Below are positions 14,950-22,638 of a DNA stretch of 64,000 nt, piece by piece. The stretch covers positions 372,001 to 436,000 of the forward strand of contig CAWGEV010000005.1 in the NCBI GenBank assembly GCA_963821705.1, read 5' to 3'. The first letter of the stretch is position 1, and every line of letters begins with the position of its first letter. Under the pieces are notes generated by a model, which had not been told where the DNA came from, ran no database searches, and worked only from the letters and a program-made list of their open reading frames with translations. Made by a program: the position numbers and the translations under genes. The stretch comes from DASUPK01 sp963821705 (lineage in GTDB: Bacteria > Actinomycetota > Thermoleophilia > Solirubrobacterales > 70-9).

Positions 14950-17834
14950 CCGCGCAGCCGCTCCTGGTCGGGGTCGTAGAAGGGCGCCGTCTGGACTTGC
15001 GCCGTGAGTCTTCGTCCCTTGTCTGCCAGGGTGATCTCGGTCCCGTCCTCGGCCAGCGCCGCAGGGACCCATGCCATCCCGATCGTCTTCTCGAGCTTGG
15101 GGGAGAAGCGGGAGGAGGTGACCCGCCCGACCGGACGGTCGCCGGTGCCCACGACGGCGGCGCCCTCGGTCGGCACGGCGCCGTTGGCCATCGTGAACCC
15201 GACCAGCTTGTTTTCGTCCCCTCGCTCCTGGACGTGCTCCAGCGCCCACCGGCCGATGAAGTCCTCGTCCTTGTCGAGCTTGACGATCCATGGCATCGCC
15301 GCCTCGAGCGGGTTCGATTCCGCGTCGGTGTCCTGCCCGACCAGGATGTGCATCTTCTGCAGGCGCAGCACCCGTTGGGGCTCGAGGCCGAACGGCCTGA
15401 TGCCGTGCGGCTCACCGGCTTCGATCAGGGCATCCCAGAGGTCCTCGGCCAGCGCGCCGGGGCAGTGCAGCTCGTAACCCAGCTCACCCACGAACCCGAT
15501 GCGCAACAGCAGACAGGGCACACCGGCGACATGGGCTCGCTTGCCGTCGAGGTACCCGAATGAGTCATTCGAGCAGTCGAGATCGGTGAGGCCGGAGAGG
15601 ATCTGGCGCGAGCTGGGCCCCGCGAGGTTGAACGCGGAGAGGCCCTGGCTGACGTCGGTGAGATGGACGTCGAGATCCCACTCGGCGAGCCACCAGGCGA
15701 ACCACGCCTCCACGGCGTCGGCCCCGCTGGAGGTGGTCGTGACGTAGTAGGAGAGCTCGTCGAGGCGGCAGATCGTGCCGTCGTCGGCGATGCGGCCTGC
15801 GTCGTCGCCGAGCACGCCGTAGCGGATCCGGCCCGGCTTCAGGTTGTCGAAGCGGTTGGGATAGAGCAGGTTGAGAAACCGGTCCGCCTCCGGGCCCCGC
15901 ACGATCAGCTTGCCGAGCGTCGAGACGTCGATCAGGCCGGCCCCATCGTGCACGGCCATCGTCTCGGCTCGCGGATCGCCGTAGTCGTACGGCCGGCGCC
16001 AGTCGCCGGCCCAGAGCACGTCGCCCCCGAGCTCGCGGTGCCGCCCGTGGACCGCGGAACGCTTCGCCGGCTCGAAGGGACGGCCCGCCAGCACGCCCAT
16101 CGGGACGCTGGACCAGGGCGGACGTGCGGTCGTCAGCCCGACCTCCTCGATCGGCTGGTCCTTGTGCTCGGCCATCTTGCGGATCGAGGCGAGCTGGCAC
16201 ATCCGTCCCTGGCAGGGACCCATCGTCACGGTCGTGTACCGCTTGAGAAGCTCGAGCGAGTCGAATCCCTCGTCGATCGAGAAGTCGATGTCGTCCGTGG
16301 TGACGTCCTCGCAGAGGCAGGCGAAGCACTTGTCGTGGCCCCGGCCGGTCCCGGCCGCCGCGGGCGGCTCGGCCCTTGTGCCGCTGTTGCCACCGTCGGC
16401 CAGCGCCTCCCGCTCCGCCGCGAGCGCGTCCCGGTCGCGGTCGCCCCCGTGGCCCGCCGCGAGTGCCGCCTCCGCTCCCGCGATCGCCCCTGATGCCTCC
16501 GCGTCCGCCGGTGACGAGTGGCCCGCCACGGCCCCGGCGGCATGGACTCCCGGAGGGGTCTCGCCCGGGACGTAGGCGCCGCTCTGCGGGTCCCAGCGCG
16601 CTGTGGCGCCGGCCTGGAGGAGCAGTGAGCCGGACGGAACGCTGCCACCGGAGACGGCGACGAGGTCGCAGTCGATGCCGCGCTCGGTGTCGGGATCGGG
16701 GCGACCGTCGTCACCGAGAGTGGCGACGACGACGCCCTTCACGCGCTTGCGCCCGAAGGCCTTGACCACGACCGCCCCGCGCAGCAGTTCGACGTCCTCC
16801 CTCTCGAGCCGGGCCGACAGGTCCGCGGCGGCCCCGGCCGGACGCGCGTCGGCGACCGCCGCCACCGGCACTCCGGCCTCGCGCAGGGCGAGGGCGGACT
16901 CCAGGCCGCGGTCGGTGGTGGTCGCGACCACGGCCCTCTTCCCCGGCCGCACCCCGTAGAGGGCGGCCAGGCGCTCCGCTCCGGAGCAGAGCATCACCCC
17001 CGGGAGGTCGTTTCCCTCGAACATGAGGGGCTGCTCGATCGAGCCGCTGGCGGTCACGTAGGCTCGGGCTCTGATCTGATGCAGCGTGCTCCCGCACCAG
17101 ACCGGCACGAGGCCGTCGAACCAGCCGAGCGCCGCCGCCGGCGTCAGGATCTCCACTCCCGCGGAGCGCACCCTTCCGGCCAGCTCCTTCGCAGAGCCCG
17201 CCGAACCGCCGGCCAACGCGGCCCCGCCCAGCTCCGGGCCGTCGTCCACCAGCACGACGTCGCCGCCCATCTCGGCGGCTCGCAGCGCAGCCGCCATGCC
17301 GGCCATGCCGCCTCCGATGACGAGCACGTCCGCGTGGCGGCGACGGTACTCGGTGTGCCACTCGCGCTCCGCCTGGCGCTTCGGCAGCTTGCCGAGGCCG
17401 GCTGCGCGGCGCAGGACCTTCTCGTAGAGCGGCCACAGGCGCCGGGGGCGGATGAAGGTCTTGTAGTAGAAGCCCGGTGGGGTGAGCCGGCTGCCGAAGA
17501 GGTCGGTCCCCCTCATCAGGTCGAAATCCAGGGACGGGCTCGCATTCATGTGCCGGACGTCCATTCCCTCACGCACCGGCTCCGTGCAGGCGCGCACGCC
17601 GGGCCAGCCGTCGACCTCCACCAGGCAGTTCGGGCAGTGTCCGGCGCAGCAGAGGAGTCCCCGCGGCCGGTGGTACTTGAAGCTGCGGGAGATGACCCGC
17701 CGGCCGGAGGCATGGAGCGCCGAGCCGATCGTGTCCCCCTCGTAAGCCTCCACGCGCTTGCCGTCGAACTCGAATTTGACCTGACGGCCGCGGTCGATTC
17801 GCTCGTTGGGGCCGGGCGGAAGCCGATCGTTCAT
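14946..17834 (-). CDS. mgdC: N-methylglutamate dehydrogenase / sarcosine oxidase alpha-like subunit (SoxA type) with extra cysteine motifs
   Basis: The 962-residue protein has the alpha architecture: an N-terminal ferredoxin-like segment, a pyridine nucleotide/FAD reductase-like domain (VLVIGGGMAGMAAALRAAEM near residue 172), a Cys-rich linker and a C-terminal GcvT-like folate domain (PFGLEPQRVLRLQKMHILVG). The folate domain should trap the released C1 unit as methylene-H4F. The N-terminal part carries LLCCAGHCPNC and a later Cys in GVRAC, the spacing of a [2Fe-2S] ligand set. The linker carries KCFACLCEDVT and MGPCQGRMC. ATG 17834 overlaps the SoxD stop (ATGA); a longer frame upstream is rejected. 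The cysteines point to electron transfer rather than direct reaction with oxygen. Confidence 0.87.
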   Translation of the reverse strand: MNDRLPPGPNERIDRGRQVKFEFDGKRVEAYEGDTIGSALHASGRRVISRSFKYHRPRGLLCCAGHCPNCLVEVDGWPGVRACTEPVREGMDVRHMNASPSLDFDLMRGTDLFGSRLTPPGFYYKTFIRPRRLWPLYEKVLRRAAGLGKLPKRQAEREWHTEYRRRHADVLVIGGGMAGMAAALRAAEMGGDVVLVDDGPELGGAALAGGSAGSAKELAGRVRSAGVEILTPAAALGWFDGLVPVWCGSTLHQIRARAYVTASGSIEQPLMFEGNDLPGVMLCSGAERLAALYGVRPGKRAVVATTTDRGLESALALREAGVPVAAVADARPAGAAADLSARLEREDVELLRGAVVVKAFGRKRVKGVVVATLGDDGRPDPDTERGIDCDLVAVSGGSVPSGSLLLQAGATARWDPQSGAYVPGETPPGVHAAGAVAGHSSPADAEASGAIAGAEAALAAGHGGDRDRDALAAEREALADGGNSGTRAEPPAAAGTGRGHDKCFACLCEDVTTDDIDFSIDEGFDSLELLKRYTTVTMGPCQGRMCQLASIRKMAEHKDQPIEEVGLTTARPPWSSVPMGVLAGRPFEPAKRSAVHGRHRELGGDVLWAGDWRRPYDYGDPRAETMAVHDGAGLIDVSTLGKLIVRGPEADRFLNLLYPNRFDNLKPGRIRYGVLGDDAGRIADDGTICRLDELSYYVTTTSSGADAVEAWFAWWLAEWDLDVHLTDVSQGLSAFNLAGPSSRQILSGLTDLDCSNDSFGYLDGKRAHVAGVPCLLLRIGFVGELGYELHCPGALAEDLWDALIEAGEPHGIRPFGLEPQRVLRLQKMHILVGQDTDAESNPLEAAMPWIVKLDKDEDFIGRWALEHVQERGDENKLVGFTMANGAVPTEGAAVVGTGDRPVGRVTSSRFSPKLEKTIGMAWVPAALAEDGTEITLADKGRRLTAQVQTAPFYDPDQERLRG

Positions 17835-18082
17835 CCGGGCAGCCCCACCCAGCTGACCTCGTTCGTCGTGGTGTCCCGTTCCGCTACGAACCAGGTGCGG
17901 CAGCCGGACCGGTGGTACCACCACTCCCGCTGGACGCCCGCCAGGTTGCGCCGGAAGTAGTTGTACGTGTTCAGCTCACGCTGGGACGGCTTGTTCTTGG
18001 GCCGCGGCACGACCTCGCCGCCGAAGACGAAGTCGGTGACCTCCCGCGGGCCACAGTTCGGACAGGTGAGCAGAAAGGACAT
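17831..18082 (-). CDS. mgdB: N-methylglutamate dehydrogenase / sarcosine oxidase delta-like zinc subunit (SoxD type)
   Basis: This 83-residue protein is the small delta subunit that binds zinc and clamps the complex. It begins MSFLLTCPNCGPREVTDF, giving two zinc cysteines at 7 and 10. WWYHRSGCRTWFVAERDT supplies the remaining His/Cys around residues 57-61. TTNEVSWVGLPG at the end is typical of the subunit. It is the first gene of the - strand operon, 36 nt behind the predicted transcription start, and overlaps the alpha gene by 4 bp. Confidence 0.88.
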   Translation of the reverse strand: MSFLLTCPNCGPREVTDFVFGGEVVPRPKNKPSQRELNTYNYFRRNLAGVQREWWYHRSGCRTWFVAERDTTTNEVSWVGLPG

Positions 18083-18124
18083 GGTCTTGACGCTCGCAAC
18101 GGCCCTCGGGGACCGCGCTCGGGC

Positions 18125-18157
18125 ATACTAGACAAATTGGTTCAAAGGGTCTATATG
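18125..18157. promoter_or_regulatory. Overlapping divergent promoters of the two NMG operons
   Basis: On the + strand TAGACA (18129-18134) is followed after 17 bp by TATATG (18152-18157): 5 of 6 and 4 of 6 matches to the vegetative -35 and -10 boxes. On the - strand TAGACC (18153-18148) is followed after 17 bp by TAGTAT (18130-18125). The two promoters therefore occupy the same 33 bp, each -35 lying on the other's -10. The shared TAGAC arms also form a 25-bp imperfect palindrome around TTGGTTCAAA, a plausible regulator site. Leader lengths would be about 77 nt (gmaS) and 36 nt (delta subunit). Confidence 0.6.
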
Positions 18158-18240
18158 CTGGACCTGTGGCTCTTCCAGATGACCTTGATCAGCAGGGTCG
18201 GCGGTTGCTCGACCGCTCCTGATGTGAGAGAAAGGCACCC

Positions 18241-19611
18241 ATGACCGATCAAAAGCGGCCCACAGAAGACGACGTTCGGAAGGCAGTCAAGGACGACGGG
18301 ATCGAGTTCCTGTTCGCGAACTTCGTGGACATGCACGCGAGGCCGAGCGCCAAGCTGATCCCGGCCCAGCATCTGGACGACCTGTTCACCGACGGCGCCG
18401 GCTTCGCCGGCTACGCGGCCGGCGACATCGGCCAGCAGCCCAACGACCCCGACATGATCGCGATGCCCGACGTCGGCTCCTTCACGAAGCTGCCCTGGAG
18501 GCCGAACGTCGGCTGGTTCGCCTCGAACGTCACGGTCGAGGGGGAGGAGTGGCCCTACTGCCCGCGCACGATCCTGCGCCACCAGATGAAGCGCTGCGAG
18601 GACGCGGGCTACCAGTTCATGATCGGCTACGAGCTCGAGTACTTCCTCGTGCGCAAGACCGAGGACGGCGGAATCGAGATCGCCGACCAGCTCGACGACC
18701 TCGAGCAACCCTGCTACGACATCCGCGCGCTCACCCGGAGTTTCGACTTCGTCTCCGAGGTCGTCAAGAACGTCAACTCGCTCGGCTGGGACCTCTACGC
18801 GACCGACCACGAGGACGCCAACGGGCAGTTCGAGCAGAACTGGGGTCCCGCCGACCCCTTGACCAGTAGCGATCGGGCGGTTTTCTACCGCTACATGGTC
18901 GAGGCGATGGCGCAGGAGCGGGGGCTGATCGCGACCTTCATGCCGAAGCCGTTCGCGCATCTAACCGGCAACGGCTGCCACATGCACATGAGCCTCTGGG
19001 ACGGCGAGACCAACGTCCTGCACGCGGACCCGAAGGACGACCCGCGCGGGCTCGGGCTGAGCGAGACGGGCTACCACTTCATCGGCGGTCTGAAGAAGCA
19101 CGCCAAGGCCTACATCGCACTCACCGCTCCCACGGTCGGGTCCTACAAGCGCCTGGTGATCGGCGCCCCGACGAGCGGCGCCACCTGGGCGCCAGCCTAT
19201 GTCACCTACGGCTGGAACAATCGGACGATGATGCTCCGCGTTCCCGATCACGGCCGAATCGAGGATCGCACCGTGGACGGTGCCTGCAATCCCTACCTGG
19301 CCGCCACCGCGGTCCTGGCGGCCGGGCTCGACGGGATCGAGAACGGGATCGACCCGGGCGAGCCGAGCACGGGCAGCATGTACATGACGGGCGTCGAGGA
19401 CCGAAAGAAGATGGGGATCGAGACGCTGCCCGCGAACCTGCTCGACGCTACGCGCGAGCTCGAGGGCGACGAGGTGCTGCGCGAGGCGTTCGGCAAGGCC
19501 CGGAACGAGGACTACGTCGACTACTTCATCCGCGTAAAGCGGCGCGAGTGGCAGCAGGCTCACGAGCAGATCACGAAATGGGAGATCGACCGTTACCTGC
19601 AGCTCTCCTGA
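18241..19611 (+). CDS. gmaS: Gamma-glutamylmethylamide synthetase (glutamine synthetase type III-like)
   Basis: The 456-residue enzyme should join methylamine to glutamate with ATP, the first step of the N-methylglutamate pathway. It matches GmaS throughout: FANFVDMHARPSAKLIP, GAGFAGYAAGDIGQQPNDPD, LPWRPNVGWFASNVTVEGE, YATDHEDANGQFEQNW, FMPKPFAHLTGNGCHMHMS, APTVGSYKRLVIGAP and VDGACNPYLAATAVLAAGLDG. The GNGCHMHMS histidines belong to the metal site. It is intact and heads the + strand operon gmaS-mgsABC-fdh, with mgsA starting 15 bp downstream. A plain type III glutamine synthetase is the alternative, made unlikely by the neighbours. Confidence 0.9.
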   Translation: MTDQKRPTEDDVRKAVKDDGIEFLFANFVDMHARPSAKLIPAQHLDDLFTDGAGFAGYAAGDIGQQPNDPDMIAMPDVGSFTKLPWRPNVGWFASNVTVEGEEWPYCPRTILRHQMKRCEDAGYQFMIGYELEYFLVRKTEDGGIEIADQLDDLEQPCYDIRALTRSFDFVSEVVKNVNSLGWDLYATDHEDANGQFEQNWGPADPLTSSDRAVFYRYMVEAMAQERGLIATFMPKPFAHLTGNGCHMHMSLWDGETNVLHADPKDDPRGLGLSETGYHFIGGLKKHAKAYIALTAPTVGSYKRLVIGAPTSGATWAPAYVTYGWNNRTMMLRVPDHGRIEDRTVDGACNPYLAATAVLAAGLDGIENGIDPGEPSTGSMYMTGVEDRKKMGIETLPANLLDATRELEGDEVLREAFGKARNEDYVDYFIRVKRREWQQAHEQITKWEIDRYLQLS

Positions 19612-19626
19612 GAGTGAGGTTCACCG

Positions 19627-20535
19627 ATGTGCGGCATCGCCGGGCTGTTCAGCAAGTCAAGCTCCGTTGAGGAGAACCTCGGCGCGCACCTGAGCGCGAT
19701 GCTCGGTCAACTCGCCGATCGCGGGCCGGACAGTGCCGGGGTCGCGCTGTACCGGGACCCCGCGCCGGCCGGGTCGTGCAAGGTGTCGCTCTTCTCCCCA
19801 GAGGAGGACTACCCGTGGCACGAGCTGCGCCGCGAGCTTGTCGACAGCTTCGGCGAGGTCGGCGAGCCCGACGTCCGGGCGACCCACGCTCTCTTCGTCG
19901 TGGACGACGACGGCGAGCAGCTCCAGCGGTGGCTTGCGGCGGAGCACCCGGAGCTGCGGGTGATGAGCGTCGGCCAGCGGATCGAGATCTACAAGGAGGC
20001 CGGTGACCCGCGCGACTTCTTCGCCCGGTTCGGGCTGGAGAACGCAGCCGCGTCGCACGCCCTCGGGCACACGCGGATGGCTACCGAGAGCCGGGTCACC
20101 ACCGAGCACTCCCACCCGTTCTCGACCGGGCTCGACCTCTGCCTGGTGCACAACGGCTCGCTCTCCAACCACAACCGGCTCCGTGTCTTCCTGCGCGGCC
20201 AGGGGATCAGGTTTCAGACCGACAACGACTCGGAGGTCGCGGCCGGCTTCCTGACCTGGCGACTCTCGGAGGGCGATGACCTGGAGACCGCGCTCGAGCG
20301 CTGCCTGACCGACCTCGACGGCTTCTACACGTTCGCGGTCGGCACGGCCGACGGCTTCGCGGTGCTGCGGGACCCGATCGCGTGCAAGCCGGCCGTGATG
20401 GCCGAGACCGACGACTGGGTCGCGATGGCCTCGGAGTACCGGGCGATCGCGACCCTCCCCGGCGCGGAGGACGCGCGCCAGTGGGAGCCGGAGCCCGGCC
20501 GCGTCTACTCCTGGCAACGGGCGAAGGTGGCGTGA
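19627..20535 (+). CDS. mgsA: N-methylglutamate synthase subunit A (class II amidotransferase-like)
   Basis: This intact 302-residue protein has the Ntn amidase start MCGIAGLFSK, with Cys2 as nucleophile, then HALGHTRMATESRVTTEHSH and LVHNGSLSNHNRLR. The second half has FQTDNDSEVAAGF and LTDLDGFYTFAVG. In the synthase it splits gamma-glutamylmethylamide and delivers methylamine to the FMN subunit. The preceding sequence has a weak GAGTGAGG ribosome binding site. Its stop overlaps the GTG of the next gene by 4 bp. Confidence 0.88.
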   Translation: MCGIAGLFSKSSSVEENLGAHLSAMLGQLADRGPDSAGVALYRDPAPAGSCKVSLFSPEEDYPWHELRRELVDSFGEVGEPDVRATHALFVVDDDGEQLQRWLAAEHPELRVMSVGQRIEIYKEAGDPRDFFARFGLENAAASHALGHTRMATESRVTTEHSHPFSTGLDLCLVHNGSLSNHNRLRVFLRGQGIRFQTDNDSEVAAGFLTWRLSEGDDLETALERCLTDLDGFYTFAVGTADGFAVLRDPIACKPAVMAETDDWVAMASEYRAIATLPGAEDARQWEPEPGRVYSWQRAKVA

Positions 20536-21233
20536 GCACCGCGCCCGCCACCCTCGAATCGGTCGACCTCGCGACGACCACAGTGAGGGACCTGAACCAG
20601 CGTCTTCACGATGTGGGCGGCGCCGGCCGAAGCCAGTGGCGAATCGAGAATCCCGAGGGTGCCCACGCACTGGCCGCCGGCCTGGACGGGGAGCTCGAGG
20701 TCGAGATCAACGGGCACGTCGGGTACTACTGCGCGGGGATGAACAAGCACGCGACCGTCAGGGTCGTGGGCAACTGCGGCGTCGGCGTGGCCGAGAACAT
20801 GATGTCGGGCCGGGTCGTCGTCGAGGGCAGCACCAGCCAGTCCGCCGGGGCCACCGGCCGCGGCGGCCTCCTGGTGATCAAGGGCAGCGCCTCGGCCCGG
20901 TGCGGGATCTCGATGAAGGGCATCGAGATCGTGGTGCACGGCTCGATCGGGCACGCCGGCGGCTTCATGGCCCAGAAGGGAGCGCTGGTGGTCTGCGGCG
21001 ACGCGGGCGAGGGGCTCGGGGACTCGATCTACGAGGCGCACGTCTACGTGCGCGGCGAAGTGGCCGGGCTGGGCGCCGACTGCGTCGAGAAGGAGATGCG
21101 CGGCGAGCACCTGGAGGAGCTGGGGCGCCTGCTGGAGGCCGGCGAGGCGGACGCGAAACCCGAGGACTTCCGCCGCTACGGGTCCGCGCGCCAGCTCTAC
21201 AACTTCCACCTCGACAACGCCGGGGCGTACTGA
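20532..21233 (+). CDS. mgsB: N-methylglutamate synthase subunit B (GltB3/GXGXG domain)
   Basis: The 233-residue protein is the right-handed beta-helix subunit of the glutamate synthase family. The GTG at 20532 is chosen because it overlaps the mgsA stop (GTGA) and begins MSTAPATLESVDLA; the frame further upstream lies in mgsA. Repeating turns are seen in INGHVGYYCAGMNKHATV, GNCGVGVAENMMSG, GGLLVIKGSASARCG and GDAGEGLGDSIYEA. The end RQLYNFHLDNAGAY parallels copy 1. It overlaps mgsC in TGATG. Confidence 0.87.
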   Translation: MSTAPATLESVDLATTTVRDLNQRLHDVGGAGRSQWRIENPEGAHALAAGLDGELEVEINGHVGYYCAGMNKHATVRVVGNCGVGVAENMMSGRVVVEGSTSQSAGATGRGGLLVIKGSASARCGISMKGIEIVVHGSIGHAGGFMAQKGALVVCGDAGEGLGDSIYEAHVYVRGEVAGLGADCVEKEMRGEHLEELGRLLEAGEADAKPEDFRRYGSARQLYNFHLDNAGAY

Positions 21234-22633
21234 TGACCGAGTTCGACGCCCTTCGCAAGGACCTGCCGTACGATCCCGAGCTGGCCGACCGCTGGCGGCC
21301 GGGACTCCGCGAATCGGCGCTCTTCGACCGCAACGCCATCCACGAGATCCACCGGATGGCGCGTGAGGGGATCTACGACATTCGCGGCTTCGGAGCCAAG
21401 CGGCGCGTGCCGCACTTCGACGACCTGCTCTTCCTCGGCGCCAGCGTCTCGCGGTATCCGCTGGAGGGGTACCGGGAGCGCTGCGCCACGGACGTCACGT
21501 TGGGGACCCGCTTCGCCCAGGAGCCCATCCAACTCGACATCCCGATCACGATCGCGGGGATGAGCTTCGGCGCCCTCTCGGCGCCGGCCAAGGAGGCGCT
21601 GGGCCGCGGCGCCAGCGCGATGGGAACCAGCACCACCACCGGCGACGGCGGCATGCTCCCGGAGGAGCGCGAGCACTCGAGCAAGCTCGTCTACCAGATC
21701 CTTCCGTCCCGCTACGGGATGAACCCGGACGACCTGCGCCGCGCCGATGCCGTGGAGATCGTGGTTGGCCAAGGCGCAAAGCCCGGCGGCGGCGGCATGC
21801 TCCTGGGCCAGAAGATCTCCGACCGGGTCGCCGAGATGCGCGACTTGCCGATGGGGATCGACCAGCGCAGCGCCTGCCGCCATCCCGACTGGACCGGCCC
21901 GGACGACCTCGAGATCAAGATCGGGGAGCTTCGGGAGATCACGGACTGGAAGAAGCCGATCTACGTGAAGATCGGCGCGACTCGCACCTACTTCGACGTC
22001 GCTCTCGCGGTCAAGGCGGGCGCGGACGTGATCGTTCTCGACGGGATGGAGGGCGGCACGGCCGCCAGCCAGGAGGTCTTCATCGAGCACGTCGGCATTC
22101 CGATCCTCGCCGCCATCCCGGAGGCGGTCCGTTCGCTTCAGGAACTGGACATGCACCGCAAGGTGCAGCTGATCGTCTCCGGCGGGATCCGCTCGGGCGC
22201 CGACGTGGCAAAGGCGCTTGCGCTCGGCGCGGACGCGGTGTCGATCGGGGTTGCCGCCATCGTGGCGCTCGGCGACAACTCTCACACCTTCGAGCGGGAG
22301 TACGAGCGGATCGGCACCGCCGCGGGCTTCTACGACGACTGGCACGAGGGGCGCGATCCCGTCGGGATCTCGACCCAGGACGACGAGCTCGCGAGTCGCT
22401 TCGACCCGGAGCTCGGTGGCCGGCGAATCGCGAACTACCTGAGCGCGATGGTGCTGGAAGCGCAGACGATCGCGCGCGCGTGCGGCAAGTCCCACGTGCA
22501 CAACCTCGAGCCCGAGGACATGGTCGCGCTGACCGTCGAGGCGGCGGCGATGGCGAAGATCCCGCTCGCGGGGACCGACTGGGTCCCCGGCAGGTCCTCG
22601 GGCTCCGACCCAGATGACAACTCAGGAGGCTGA
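21233..22633 (+). CDS. mgsC: N-methylglutamate synthase subunit C (FMN domain), lacking the iron-sulfur cysteines
   Basis: The 466-residue subunit holds the FMN barrel: ITIAGMSFGALSAPAKEA, GDGGMLPEEREHSSKLVYQ, GGGMLLGQKISDRV, LDGMEGGTAASQEV and VSGGIRSGADVAKALALGAD. Where copy 1 has CHTGRCPVGITTQ this protein reads HEGRDPVGISTQ: both cysteines are absent, so no [3Fe-4S] cluster can form in the usual way. ATG 21233 overlaps the mgsB stop; longer frame upstream is rejected. The gene is intact and is followed after 5 bp by formate dehydrogenase, whose AGGAGG site lies within the end of this gene. Confidence 0.88.
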   Translation: MTEFDALRKDLPYDPELADRWRPGLRESALFDRNAIHEIHRMAREGIYDIRGFGAKRRVPHFDDLLFLGASVSRYPLEGYRERCATDVTLGTRFAQEPIQLDIPITIAGMSFGALSAPAKEALGRGASAMGTSTTTGDGGMLPEEREHSSKLVYQILPSRYGMNPDDLRRADAVEIVVGQGAKPGGGGMLLGQKISDRVAEMRDLPMGIDQRSACRHPDWTGPDDLEIKIGELREITDWKKPIYVKIGATRTYFDVALAVKAGADVIVLDGMEGGTAASQEVFIEHVGIPILAAIPEAVRSLQELDMHRKVQLIVSGGIRSGADVAKALALGADAVSIGVAAIVALGDNSHTFEREYERIGTAAGFYDDWHEGRDPVGISTQDDELASRFDPELGGRRIANYLSAMVLEAQTIARACGKSHVHNLEPEDMVALTVEAAAMAKIPLAGTDWVPGRSSGSDPDDNSGG

Positions 22634-22638
22634 TCCAG

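Noticed and set aside
12993..18082. An ordinary sarcosine oxidase operon unrelated to methylamine
   Set aside because: It is divergent from gmaS-mgsABC across a shared promoter and followed by fhs, so N-methylglutamate is the better substrate guess; sarcosine activity is not excluded.
18129..18153. The 25-bp palindrome as a proven GntR operator
   Set aside because: Only five-base arms match, and they are explained by the overlapping promoter boxes; no binding evidence can be drawn from sequence alone.
2012..22633. The two gmaS-mgsABC sets as an assembly duplication
   Set aside because: The copies differ strongly in sequence, gene lengths and in the MgsC cysteines, so they are true paralogues.
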